From Ruminococcaceae bacterium UBA5396 (GTDB lineage Bacteria > Bacillota > Clostridia > Oscillospirales > Acutalibacteraceae), in assembly GCA_002410715.1 (NCBI GenBank), contig DHOG01000092.1:23026-31575 (forward strand): a DNA stretch of 8,550 nt. Direction: 5' to 3'. The position numbers and the translations under genes are program-made. Position 1 is the first letter of the stretch; every line of letters begins with the position of its first letter. A model generated the notes under the pieces. It had not been told where the DNA came from, ran no database searches, and was given only the letters and a program-made list of their open reading frames with translations. Below are positions 1 to 6,864 of the stretch, piece by piece.

Positions 1-39
1 AATGAGGGAACTTAAGCTTAAGTTTTGAGTTCTCTCATT
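1..39 (-). terminator. Stem-loop downstream of copZ, candidate terminator
   Basis: Bases 1-12 (AATGAGGGAACT) pair with 28-39 (AGTTCTCTCATT): a 12-bp stem with one G-T pair and a 15-nt loop that itself holds the palindrome ACTTAAGCTTAAGT. It begins 11 nt past the copZ stop, the right place for a terminator of the minus-strand copper genes. The T-run expected in the minus direction would lie outside the window, so it cannot be checked. In the plus direction the stem is followed by TTTTCTGCTTT, so a two-way terminator is possible. Confidence 0.55.
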
Positions 40-50
40 TTCTGCTTTAA

Positions 51-257
51 TTATTGCACATCATATCCTTGGTCTTCAATCTCGTTTTTAATACGTTCAA
101 GGGTTGCATTTGAAGATTCATATTCCACGGTTACGGTTTTTTGTTTCAAATCAACTGTAACACTGCCGACACCGTCAAGAGCACCAACAGCTTTCTTGAT
201 TGCATTCTCGCAATGAGAACATGACATACCTTCTACATTTAACACTGCCTTTATCAT
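51..257 (-). CDS. copZ: Copper chaperone CopZ-type, heavy-metal-associated (HMA) domain protein
   Basis: This 68-residue protein is a single HMA domain. The metal-binding loop GMSCSHC lies at residues 10-16, with C13 and C16 as the thiol pair binding Cu(I). The rest follows the ferredoxin-like beta-alpha-beta-beta-alpha-beta pattern, ending in the usual tail EIEDQGYDVQ. Family members carry cytosolic Cu(I) to a CopA ATPase or to a copper-sensing repressor. The start is set by AGGAGGT at 265-271, seven bases before ATG. Length is normal for a free-standing chaperone and the gene looks intact. Its expected partner, copA, survives only as a relic 25 bases upstream, so this copy may act with an ATPase elsewhere or be losing its role. 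Mercury (MerP-like) or other soft-metal binding cannot be excluded from sequence. Confidence 0.9.
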   Translation of the reverse strand: MIKAVLNVEGMSCSHCENAIKKAVGALDGVGSVTVDLKQKTVTVEYESSNATLERIKNEIEDQGYDVQ

Positions 258-282
258 TAGCGATACCTCCTATTTGTATGGT

Positions 283-392
283 TTAAATCTTTTGGAGTTT
301 TAATGCATTTGCCAATACTGAAACTGAGCAACTCTATTAGCACAAGCGGCGCAAGTCATGCCGCTTATCGTAATGGTTTCCTTGTTTATAAC
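283..392 (-). pseudogene. copA: copA relic: N-terminal HMA motif joined to the C-terminal tail of a copper P-type ATPase
   Basis: Read on the minus strand, 386-327 gives NKETITISGMTCAACANRVA, the start of the first HMA domain of CopA. From 327 the next frame gives SVSVLANALKLQKI and a stop at 283-285, which matches the extreme C-terminus of CopA (typically SSVSVLANALRL). The roughly 700 residues between, with transmembrane helices, phosphorylation site and nucleotide domain, are gone, and the two ends are in different frames. There is no good start: an in-frame TAA lies at 393-395 and an ATA stands at 387-389 where ATG would be expected, 11 bases after an AGGAAAGG-like site. The order copA then copZ is the usual one, so this is the remnant of a copper-export operon. 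A sequencing or assembly deletion is the main alternative. Confidence 0.75.
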
Positions 393-693
393 TTTTTAGC
401 CTTTCCTAGTAAAATAAATCTCCGGTAACAGAAACAATTTTCTCCTTTAGTTACCACAATAACATCCATCCGAAGGGTTTGCTGCACTTCCGGCAGACAA
501 GTACCTTACCTTGCCGTCATAGTATGATCCTCTGCCTCAATTATAACATATCTGACAGGGAAATATTATATGGATATTAGAAAATCGCCAAGATATTTAT
601 TGTCTTAAAGATGACCTTTTCTTTGCCATTAAGCATGATCCTTATGATTGTCACACAATGGTTGCTTATTAAAAACCTTTCTCTTGTCTTAAT
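393..693. other. Gene-free stretch with short, unassigned coding-like fragments
   Basis: No intact gene is visible. On the minus strand, 447-536 is open without a start codon and ends PSDGCYCGN-stop. Overlapping frames read VLVCRKCSKPF (about 475-509) and VIVVTKGENCF (about 430-462), so a frameshifted cysteine-rich or zinc-ribbon-like remnant is possible, but I cannot choose a frame. On the plus strand, 556-669 is open without a usable start and contains LKDDLFFAIKHDPYDCHTMV before a TAA at 670-672; I do not recognise it. That TAA is in frame with the transposase remnant that follows. Confidence 0.4.
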
Positions 694-863
694 TTTTGGT
701 GTAGAGGTTACTTTGTTGATACGGTTGGGAAAAATGCGAAGAAGATAGAAGAGGATATAAAAAATCAGCTGCAAGAAGATCTTACAGCTGATCAAATACA
801 TAGACCTGCATGGGTGAGCCGATAAAGAAAGGCAAAAAACTAGCCGCTTTAGCGGCAGTCTGA
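694..863 (+). pseudogene. tnpA: IS200/IS605-family transposase TnpA, C-terminal remnant
   Basis: The frame from 694 reads FWCRGYFVDTVGKNAKKIEE and continues KNQLQEDLTADQ to about 798. This is the C-terminal part of the small Y1 HUH transposase TnpA: the FW-x-RGY-[YF]-V-x-TVG segment followed by the helix that carries the catalytic tyrosine in family members. After about 800 the match moves to the next frame, where 813-863 reads GEPIKKGKKLAALAAV-stop, the lysine-rich end seen after the DPFTGEP segment of many clostridial copies. The frame change, the missing N-terminal two thirds (including the HUH motif) and the in-frame TAA at 670-672 show that it is dead. The element-end hairpin lies inside the tail-coding bases. 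Family assignment is from memory of the motif, without a search. Confidence 0.7.
843..856 (+). repeat. Hairpin GCCGC-TTTA-GCGGC at the right end of the IS200/IS605 remnant
   Basis: This is a perfect 5-bp stem with a TTTA loop, a few bases before the end of the decayed tnpA. IS200/IS605 elements carry subterminal imperfect palindromes that TnpA recognises as single-stranded DNA, so this is best read as the right-end hairpin. Here it also encodes the last residues LAAL of the TnpA tail. The true cleavage site and the left end were not found. Confidence 0.6.
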
Positions 864-926
864 GAAATCTTAACACCAATTTACATTTTTCGCGATTGTG
901 ACCGCCGTTTCATAAATAAGATATCG

Positions 927-1676
927 TTATTGGGAGATAATGCTATGGACATGTTGTTTTATTATTTTTATTTTTTCTTGGTCAATAATTGTATCTCCGT
1001 TGGACGGGGGCAAATAGTTATTTGTTAATATACTGTGTTTGGTTAATTTTTCATACCAAGCAGCCGCAGTCAAAAACCTGCCATATACAAAATGCATGTG
1101 ATAACCATCACGGCAAAGACTTTGCCCTCCATTTGCATAGTCAAAAACCGGATGAGAGCGAACAGCTTGAACTATGTCCCCGCATGGGATGATATCAAGC
1201 TTTAAGTCGTTTGCCACTGCTTCATATGCACGTTTTAGGGCAAGATACATGGTTTGTTGATTGTTGCCGTATCGAGGGAAGTCTTCATGTTGGCAGCCAT
1301 TATCATACGCCCATGTTTGATGGATTAACTGTGTCGCTGACGGTGCCAGCAATTTTGCATAATTAGAGATATCAGTGATATACGGATAGTAAGATTCCTG
1401 AACACCACTCAGCCCGCTGTATTGCTGCATAGTCACATAATCCCAGTTTGCCTCTTGAAGGGCTTCTTTAATTGAAATCATTCGCGTTTCCTGACCGTTT
1501 AGCTCGTACAAGTAAGCGGGTGCATCACTGATTATGTTGCACCAGTGTGTTTCAAGAGAACAGCCCCCGATAAACAGGTTAACAACCGTTAAATCAACTT
1601 TATCTGCTGCAGCAATGTCGTGCAGATATACGGTGGCATCGGTTGAAAAGCTGTTTCCGATGGCAAGAATTTTCAT
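927..1676 (-). CDS. SGNH-fold hydrolase, DUF4886-like (putative glycan esterase)
   Basis: The 249-residue protein opens with MKILAIGNSFSTDATVYLHD, the hallmark N-terminus of DUF4886 proteins in the SGNH/GDSL hydrolase superfamily. The visible blocks are S9 in GNSFS (nucleophile), the oxyanion-type IGGCS at 36-40, MQQYSG at 83-88, and the D190-x-x-H193 pair in CRDGYHM. SGNH enzymes hydrolyse esters, often acetyl groups on sugars; the substrate here is unknown. There is no signal peptide, so a cytoplasmic location is inferred. It is the last gene of the minus-strand run, 67 bases after pgmB, with only a loosely spaced AAAGGA ribosome site. This gap holds a small hairpin (1703-1719). An acetyl-esterase acting on imported oligosaccharides is the most natural role given GH20 and GH65 upstream, but this is inference from context. 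Confidence 0.82.
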   Translation of the reverse strand: MKILAIGNSFSTDATVYLHDIAAADKVDLTVVNLFIGGCSLETHWCNIISDAPAYLYELNGQETRMISIKEALQEANWDYVTMQQYSGLSGVQESYYPYITDISNYAKLLAPSATQLIHQTWAYDNGCQHEDFPRYGNNQQTMYLALKRAYEAVANDLKLDIIPCGDIVQAVRSHPVFDYANGGQSLCRDGYHMHFVYGRFLTAAAWYEKLTKHSILTNNYLPPSNGDTIIDQEKIKIIKQHVHSIISQ

Positions 1677-1702
1677 AATAATTGTCAGTCCTTTCTTTGA
1701 AC

Positions 1703-1719
1703 AGGCACATAACGTGCCT
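1703..1719 (-). repeat. Small inverted repeat between pgmB and the SGNH gene
   Basis: AGGCAC (1703-1708) and GTGCCT (1714-1719) form a 6-bp stem around the loop ATAAC. It has no T-run on the minus-strand 3' side, so it is unlikely to be an efficient terminator. It may be an mRNA processing or stability hairpin that lowers expression of the last operon gene. Confidence 0.35.
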
Positions 1720-1743
1720 ATACAGACCTAAAAAGTCAGGATT

Positions 1744-2436
1744 TTACGCCTTTTTTGCTTCCCTTTGTTTCAGCCACAGAGAATACGAGTTCGATAATGA
1801 TTTATAGGAAAGCTGGTTTGTTGAATTTAGTGCAAGATCTGGAGCAACCGAAGTAACCGAAACTCCGATACCAACCGAAAACATGCCTGCAGAATGTATT
1901 GCTTCAATCCCTGCCTGGGCATCTTCAAATCCAATACAATAAAGCGGATTAATTTCTAAGGCACGGCTACAGTCAAGAAAAATCTCAGGATGAGGTTTTG
2001 GGTGGGTGATGTTTGCGGCATCAGCCACGTAATCAAAATTGTCCAGGATTTGTAGCCGTTCAAGCACAGAACGAGCGTTTCTGCTAGCTGAAGCAACTGC
2101 CAGTCTAATATTTATACTTCTTGCTTGCATTAAAAATTCTGAAACACCCGGAAGTAAATCGTCCGGGGTTATTTTCTTAATCATTGAAACGTAGGTCTTA
2201 TTCTTTTCATCTGCCAGCAGCGCCTTTTGTTTTTCATCATACTTTGAAGCACAACCGTTTAGTTCAAGTATAATCTCCAATGAACGCAGCCTACTCACAC
2301 CAAGTAACCTATGGTTGTCTTCTTGGTAAAAGTTCAGTCCCAAACGGGAGCAAAGCTGCTTCCATGCTAAAAAGTGATACCGCGCGGTATTGGTTAGCAC
2401 ACCATCTAAATCAAACAAAAAGGCTTTTGCGTCCAT
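1744..2436 (-). CDS. pgmB: Beta-phosphoglucomutase (HAD superfamily)
   Basis: The enzyme interconverts beta-D-glucose 1-phosphate and glucose 6-phosphate in the cytoplasm, feeding phosphorolysis products into glycolysis. The 230-residue sequence has the full HAD set: FDLDG with nucleophile D9 and acid/base D11, S116 in AVASAS, K147 in HPKPHPEIF, and E171-D172 in GFEDAQAG. Residues typical of beta-phosphoglucomutase are also present: H21 in the cap entry (ARYHFLAWK) and R49 in GVSR. One small departure is N16 in LTNTA where DTA is usual. The start is firm: the ribosome site AAAGGA overlaps the GH65 stop codon, and the intergenic gap is only 12 bases, implying translational coupling. Pairing with an adjacent GH65 phosphorylase is the classic arrangement and supports the beta-anomer specificity. 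Confidence 0.92.
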   Translation of the reverse strand: MDAKAFLFDLDGVLTNTARYHFLAWKQLCSRLGLNFYQEDNHRLLGVSRLRSLEIILELNGCASKYDEKQKALLADEKNKTYVSMIKKITPDDLLPGVSEFLMQARSINIRLAVASASRNARSVLERLQILDNFDYVADAANITHPKPHPEIFLDCSRALEINPLYCIGFEDAQAGIEAIHSAGMFSVGIGVSVTSVAPDLALNSTNQLSYKSLSNSYSLWLKQREAKKA

Positions 2437-2448
2437 GTTGAATTCCTT

Positions 2449-4722
2449 TCAATACTTTATTGTTAAGGGTTCATCTTCAACCAAGTAGTCTTGACCCGCT
2501 ACACAAACAGTAAGCGGCGATTCGCCGGTTTCTTTATGTACAGCAATGCAGAACTTATCAATGTCTATTTTCACTATATGACCAAGGAAGCAGCAATGAA
2601 GCGTAAGACGGTTCCACTGAGCGGGAAGATTAGGTTTAATACATAGCCTGCCATTATCGGTCGAGATACCGGCAAAGCCATGAAAAACCATCTGCCAAGT
2701 GCCGCCGAAATTTGCAAAATGTAATCCGCTTATTGTATTTAGCTGAAGATCGTTGACATCAAGATAAGCAGACTTTATAAAATAACTGTAAGCTTCCTTA
2801 TGTAACCCAATGTTAGCGGCAAGAATTCCGTGTGGTGAATAGCTTAATGAACTGTCATGGGCAGTGCGCGGCTCGTAAAAACTATAAATGTTTTCTCTTT
2901 GTTGCTGGGTGAACAGGTGGGGAAACAGACAACATAGTAAAACAGTATCGGATTGCTTTGTAACTTGATATAAGGGAAGTGCCTCGTAAGGAAGCGTAGA
3001 GTCGATAATACGTTTTTTAGTTGGTTTGGCACGCTTTAAGTCTAGTGAACGGCGGATTAAATAGGTATCATCCTCCAGATAAAGATCCATTTTGGCATTA
3101 TAAGGTATGTATAATTTGTCTGCAACTTTCCAAAACTGGGAAATTTCATCTTGACTGGCTCCCAGCCGTTTGAATAGATTTTCAAATTTAACAGGATGGC
3201 TGTCTTTCAGCTTTTGGAACACGTTTTTGACTGACTTTAGGTTATAGGCGGCCATCATATTGGTAAAAGCGTTATCGTTGACATAAACATCGTATTCATT
3301 TGGACCGCGAACTGCAAAGATATGATACTTGCCGTCAAAGGAATTGAAATCGCAGCGGCTGATCCAAAATCTTGCTGTTTCATATAGTATTTCTGCACCG
3401 TATGACATCATAAAATTGTCATCACCGGTCAATTCCCAGTAGCGGTAAATGGAAAACGCAATGTCACCGATTATATGAATAGCATAATACGCCCCGCAAT
3501 TTACCGGGGTTTGCTCAATCCCTTTTCTGTCAACCTGCCATGGATACATAGCCCCTTCAAACCAGTTTTTCTTGGCATGACGACGTGCTGCGTCAAGCGT
3601 GTGGTAACGAAACATTAGCTGTTTTCTCGCAGCGGATGGATTTGTGTATAAAAAGAAGGGGAGCACAAAAATTTCGTTATCCCAGAATACACAACCCTCA
3701 TACATTTCACCGGTTAACCCTCGCGCACCGATTCCAAAGCGGTCGGTATGCTCAGGACAAACGCATAGCAGCTGGTAAATATTATAGCGAACTATGGTCA
3801 AATCATCTGTTTCGGTATCAATCTCAATATCTGATATCCGCCATTTGTCTGTAAGCGAAAAGCAGTGTCTAGTAAATTCCTGCTCGTAGCAAACAGGATT
3901 GGATAAAAATTTTTTAATTGCTTGTTCTGCGTCTAGGTGTTCATCCAACGAAGTAACCGTTATTATCATTTTTTCAAGTATCAAAACGTCATTGTTGTTC
4001 AGCGAGCAGGAATAGGAAGTCCCGCAAGTCTTACCGGTTGTTATCACCTTTCCGGTGATGGGTTTTCCGTTGATGGAAGCTACCGTATGCTGTGCAAAAT
4101 TCAGTACGGTAGAATCCGGATCGTCTAAGGTGACAGACAGAGTGTTTGTTTTTACGCTCCTGCTTATAAAATGATTTCTGCCTGGCTGAACAGGCAAAGG
4201 TTCACCGCTAACTAGATTTAGATTGGTAACATCGCTATCCAAAAGTGCCGAAATTGACAGGTCGTCTATCTTATCTAAGGCTTTTACGGTAATACGCTGA
4301 CCTATTTTATGTCTATCGGACATACTGGCAAAACGCTCAAAAGCAAACTCAAGCCGTTTACCTTCGGCGGTAGTCCATAGATACTTTCGAGTATATATAC
4401 CCTTTTTCATATCTAAAGACTGGTTAAAATCAGAAATAGAGGAGAAGCCGTCAACGTCTTCTTGGTTACAAGATATGGATACCCTTAATACATTGGGTAC
4501 ATTGCAAAGTTCGCTGGATTTTCCTTCCCACGCATCATATGAACCCATACCGAACACCCCGGTCATGTATATGCCGCCGTTGGCACCTAAGGTTTTTTCG
4601 TCTTCTTCAAAAAAACCGCGAATTCCGAAATAGCCGTTCCCAGTAAAAAACAAGGCATCTCGGGCTTGTCTTTTTTGGGGATCATATTCATTGTTTGAAA
4701 GTGTCCAATCATTATATAACAT
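2449..4722 (-). CDS. GH65 family glycoside phosphorylase (alpha-glucoside, inverting)
   Basis: GH65 phosphorylases split an alpha-glucoside with phosphate to give beta-glucose 1-phosphate. The 757-residue protein has the family order: N-terminal beta-sandwich starting WTLSNNEYDP, then the (alpha/alpha)6 barrel with VFWDNEIFVLPF (about 345-356), GAMYPW (390-395), and RGPNEYDVYVNDNAFTN with the presumed general acid E476. The KQSD segment (about 589) and the phosphate-binding AHDSSLSYSPH (621-631) follow, then a C-terminal beta domain. Keeping the phosphate site and lying 12 bases ahead of pgmB argue for a phosphorylase over a hydrolase. Acceptor specificity (maltose, kojibiose, nigerose, trehalose or other) is not resolved; the loop after GAMYPW reads GIEQTPVN, unlike the maltose phosphorylase sequence I remember. 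Start at 4722 is chosen because GGAGGT lies 6 bases upstream; a longer frame begins at 4764 without support. Cytoplasmic. Confidence 0.93.
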   Translation of the reverse strand: MLYNDWTLSNNEYDPQKRQARDALFFTGNGYFGIRGFFEEDEKTLGANGGIYMTGVFGMGSYDAWEGKSSELCNVPNVLRVSISCNQEDVDGFSSISDFNQSLDMKKGIYTRKYLWTTAEGKRLEFAFERFASMSDRHKIGQRITVKALDKIDDLSISALLDSDVTNLNLVSGEPLPVQPGRNHFISRSVKTNTLSVTLDDPDSTVLNFAQHTVASINGKPITGKVITTGKTCGTSYSCSLNNNDVLILEKMIITVTSLDEHLDAEQAIKKFLSNPVCYEQEFTRHCFSLTDKWRISDIEIDTETDDLTIVRYNIYQLLCVCPEHTDRFGIGARGLTGEMYEGCVFWDNEIFVLPFFLYTNPSAARKQLMFRYHTLDAARRHAKKNWFEGAMYPWQVDRKGIEQTPVNCGAYYAIHIIGDIAFSIYRYWELTGDDNFMMSYGAEILYETARFWISRCDFNSFDGKYHIFAVRGPNEYDVYVNDNAFTNMMAAYNLKSVKNVFQKLKDSHPVKFENLFKRLGASQDEISQFWKVADKLYIPYNAKMDLYLEDDTYLIRRSLDLKRAKPTKKRIIDSTLPYEALPLYQVTKQSDTVLLCCLFPHLFTQQQRENIYSFYEPRTAHDSSLSYSPHGILAANIGLHKEAYSYFIKSAYLDVNDLQLNTISGLHFANFGGTWQMVFHGFAGISTDNGRLCIKPNLPAQWNRLTLHCCFLGHIVKIDIDKFCIAVHKETGESPLTVCVAGQDYLVEDEPLTIKY

Positions 4723-4728
4723 GATTTT

Positions 4729-4734
4729 ACCTCC
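4729..4734 (-). promoter_or_regulatory. Shine-Dalgarno site that fixes the GH65 start
   Basis: GGAGGT on the minus strand, 6 bases before ATG at 4722-4720. It lies inside the longer open frame that starts at 4764, so the upstream 14 codons are leader rather than protein. Confidence 0.8.
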
Positions 4735-4799
4735 GTTTCTTGTTTGAATATCAAAGCTAAACAATTCTTACTGATAATACCGTTTATTTTAGACACCCA

Positions 4800-6644
4800 T
4801 TAAATAAGTGAAGCTGAGACAATACGATCCCATCTATAGCAGCTTAAAGTTTTTTCGTTGATATTATCAAAGAATAAACGATTTTGTTCCAATTCCTCCA
4901 GCCTCAAAGAGGGATTTTGAATATATGACTGGATTCGCTTTTGAGCAGATTTAACACGCTGGATTACTCCTGCAATCCTCATATCCAGTACTTCAAATCC
5001 GAAAGGCTTATTTTCGGTCAACCATTGCTTCTCTATGGCGTTCCTGAACACTTCGATGTTGGATATAATATTTGGCAAGGTTATTGCAGCAATTTCTTGA
5101 AGTTTCTGCATATCTTTTTTAAGATAGGCGTCTTTTAGCTTTACCCCAACTTCACTTTTGTTTTTCAACACATCGCATAGACTGGCAAGAGTTTCAAACA
5201 TATGGCTATACTTCTTATTGCGCTTGGCTGCACTCCATAATGTTTCGGACACATTATCATAGTATTGATTATATCCGTCTTCAACATGCTTATCGAATAA
5301 GCCGAGCATAACATCCTGATAAAATAAGTATTTACACGGATTGTAATCTTCCCTGTCGTGTTTGCCGCCGGGGAAATTAGGCAAATCCAGTAATAAAAAG
5401 TCTTCCAAACAGCCACCTGTGCAGGTTTTAAACCTGCGTGACAAGTACTCATCATCGAATTCTTCATGAAATCCGCATTCGGCAAACAATTGTATAACCG
5501 GTAGTACAGAGAACAAGCTGGCTTCGTTACCGTTATCGCCCCATAACGTAGTAAGAACCTCGTTAATACCATTCTCGTAGCACGCCTGTAGTGCATAGCG
5601 CGATACTCGCATGCTGTGGAACAGGCTTGGCGCAAAGCTGGTCCACTTCCAAGCACCTCCAGCGAACACAACATTGTCTGCAATTGCCTTGTGGGCACCG
5701 GCGAGATTCATGTAATCACTTTTTTCTTTTGAATAGTAATCCCAATATACCAAATCCATACTGCCGTCTACACATTTCCTTAGTTTGGAATAATCTGAAC
5801 CCCTCATATAGTATTCGCCGTTGTTTGCAACTCGGAAAAACATATCTCCCCACAGCATGGGGCGGAAACCATATTTTTGGCAGATTTCATATACCCTGTC
5901 AAGATGACGCAGCAGTAAATCGGTTTTATCTACATTACCATGTAAATCAAGGTACTTGCCGCGACCTACCAAATGTGCCTCGTCCATGCCGATGTGAATA
6001 CGGTTGCTGTGAAAAGCTTTGCGGCAAGAGCTTATTGCTTTTTCAATAAATTCATATGTTTTCTCATCATCAATGAGTAAAACATCCTCTATATCGGTAA
6101 GATCTTTATAAACCCTCCAGTTTACAGCCGCATTTAGATGTGCAAGTGTTTGGATGCACGGGATCATAGAAATGCCAAATCCCGCAGCATATTCATCTAG
6201 TAGATTTAGTTCTTTAATTGTATATCGTCCCCGCATATATCCAAAATACGGCTCACCTTCAATTTCATATGTATCCTCGGTATAGAGCATTAGCAAATTA
6301 TGACCCATTAAGGCCAGCTGCTTAATAACTGTTTTCAAAGTATCTATTGATACTACCGCATTGCGGGAGCAGTCTATCATCATACCGTTTGTGCTAAAAC
6401 GGGAATTCTCTTTAACTGAAAAACTGTCCTTATCAGCATTTTCAAAAGCAATACCAATACCTCTGAACAGATAAGAAAGCTGCGAATAAAAAATCTGTAC
6501 GGTATCACCTTGTTTTTTTACCTCTAATCCGTTTATTGCGGGAGTTTCCTCGAAATATAGCTGAATACCGTCTTTGGAAAAGACTACGCCTAGGTATTCA
6601 AGAATATCGTTTATTTGATTGTTTATAGTTCTATTAAATTTCAT
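4800..6644 (-). CDS. GH20 family beta-N-acetylhexosaminidase, GcnA-like
   Basis: GH20 enzymes remove terminal beta-linked GlcNAc or GalNAc by substrate-assisted catalysis. The 614-residue protein has a short N-terminal alpha/beta domain (to about 90), then a TIM barrel beginning near NGMMIDCSRN. The key motif is IHIGMDEAH (216-224), with D221-E222 as the paired Asp (orients the acetamido group) and Glu (general acid). Barrel elements LWGDM (264-268), WDYY (301-304) and TTLWGDNGNE (365-374) follow; the last 170 residues are mostly helical, as in the GcnA group. No signal peptide, so it should act on imported chains in the cytoplasm. The start at 6644 follows GGAGGG (6651-6656) by 6 bases; a longer frame from 6665 lacks such a site. 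It is first in the minus-strand operon, 77 bases ahead of GH65. Exact substrate is unknown. Confidence 0.9.
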   Translation of the reverse strand: MKFNRTINNQINDILEYLGVVFSKDGIQLYFEETPAINGLEVKKQGDTVQIFYSQLSYLFRGIGIAFENADKDSFSVKENSRFSTNGMMIDCSRNAVVSIDTLKTVIKQLALMGHNLLMLYTEDTYEIEGEPYFGYMRGRYTIKELNLLDEYAAGFGISMIPCIQTLAHLNAAVNWRVYKDLTDIEDVLLIDDEKTYEFIEKAISSCRKAFHSNRIHIGMDEAHLVGRGKYLDLHGNVDKTDLLLRHLDRVYEICQKYGFRPMLWGDMFFRVANNGEYYMRGSDYSKLRKCVDGSMDLVYWDYYSKEKSDYMNLAGAHKAIADNVVFAGGAWKWTSFAPSLFHSMRVSRYALQACYENGINEVLTTLWGDNGNEASLFSVLPVIQLFAECGFHEEFDDEYLSRRFKTCTGGCLEDFLLLDLPNFPGGKHDREDYNPCKYLFYQDVMLGLFDKHVEDGYNQYYDNVSETLWSAAKRNKKYSHMFETLASLCDVLKNKSEVGVKLKDAYLKKDMQKLQEIAAITLPNIISNIEVFRNAIEKQWLTENKPFGFEVLDMRIAGVIQRVKSAQKRIQSYIQNPSLRLEELEQNRLFFDNINEKTLSCYRWDRIVSASLI

Positions 6645-6650
6645 ATTAAT

Positions 6651-6656
6651 CCCTCC
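6651..6656 (-). promoter_or_regulatory. Shine-Dalgarno site that fixes the GH20 start
   Basis: GGAGGG on the minus strand, 6 bases before ATG at 6644-6642. It overlaps the extra codons of the longer frame starting at 6665 and so decides for the shorter protein. Confidence 0.8.
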
Positions 6657-6664
6657 AAATAACA

Positions 6665-6672
6665 AACGTAAA
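6665..6672 (+). promoter_or_regulatory. Candidate operator half, copy 1 of AACGTAAA
   Basis: AACGTAAA, 9 bases upstream of the GH20 ribosome site and so in the probable leader or promoter end of the minus operon. The flank (CAAACGTAAAT) does not extend to the 11-bp form of the other two copies, so this is the weakest of the three. Confidence 0.3.
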
Positions 6673-6736
6673 TCTTGGTTGCATATTAAATTTTATCAGT
6701 TATTACAAAAAAGTATTTAATATTTTCGAATTAATA

Positions 6737-6747
6737 TTTACGTTAAA
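6737..6747 (-). promoter_or_regulatory. Candidate operator, copy 2 (TTTACGTTAAA)
   Basis: The 11 bases are the exact reverse complement of copy 3 at 6809-6819 and lie about mid-way between the two divergent genes. Each site has TTTA/TAAA arms around a 3-base centre containing CG, a form compatible with LacI-type repressors, which often regulate sugar genes. No regulator gene is in the window. Confidence 0.45.
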
Positions 6748-6801
6748 TAAGAAAAAGACAAGATATGCGTTGTATTTATAAAGAAATAAAAACATCAATT
6801 A

Positions 6802-6830
6802 TTTTTTCTTTAACGTAAAGTTTATATAAT
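6802..6830 (+). promoter_or_regulatory. Probable sigma-A promoter of the GH16 gene
   Basis: A perfect -10 box TATAAT lies at 6825-6830. The matching -35 region (about 6802-6807) is only a T-run, far from TTGACA, suggesting a weak or activator-assisted promoter. Transcription would begin at about 6837, which argues against translation starting there. I see no equally good promoter for the minus-strand operon in this region. Confidence 0.5.
6809..6819 (+). promoter_or_regulatory. Candidate operator, copy 3 (TTTAACGTAAA), inside the GH16 promoter
   Basis: This copy sits 5 bases upstream of the TATAAT at 6825-6830, in the spacer where a bound repressor would block RNA polymerase. It faces copy 2 at a centre-to-centre distance of 72 bases, allowing a shared control of both divergent transcripts. 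Confidence 0.45.
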
Positions 6831-6864
6831 TTTGCTATGGTATACTCAAAAAAACATAACAAAA

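Noticed and set aside
577..879. Minus-strand open frame of 100 codons rich in Leu, Ile and Phe
   Set aside because: It is antisense to the IS200/IS605 remnant, whose family motifs are on the plus strand, and it has no ribosome site or recognisable domain.
880..926. Possible terminator after the SGNH gene (GCGGT-CACA-ATCGC near 890-906)
   Set aside because: The stem is five pairs including a G-T and is followed by GAAAAATG rather than a T-run.
1703..1719. Hairpin considered as a terminator between pgmB and the SGNH gene
   Set aside because: The stem is only 6 bp and no T-run follows in the minus direction, so it was kept only as a small repeat.
5165..5698. Minus-strand open frame of 177 codons
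   Set aside because: It is an out-of-frame reading of the GH20 gene, fully inside the conserved barrel-coding region.
5591..6049. Plus-strand open frame of 152 codons
   Set aside because: It lies antisense inside the GH20 gene over its catalytic motif; it has a Cys/His/Asn-rich, shadow-like composition.
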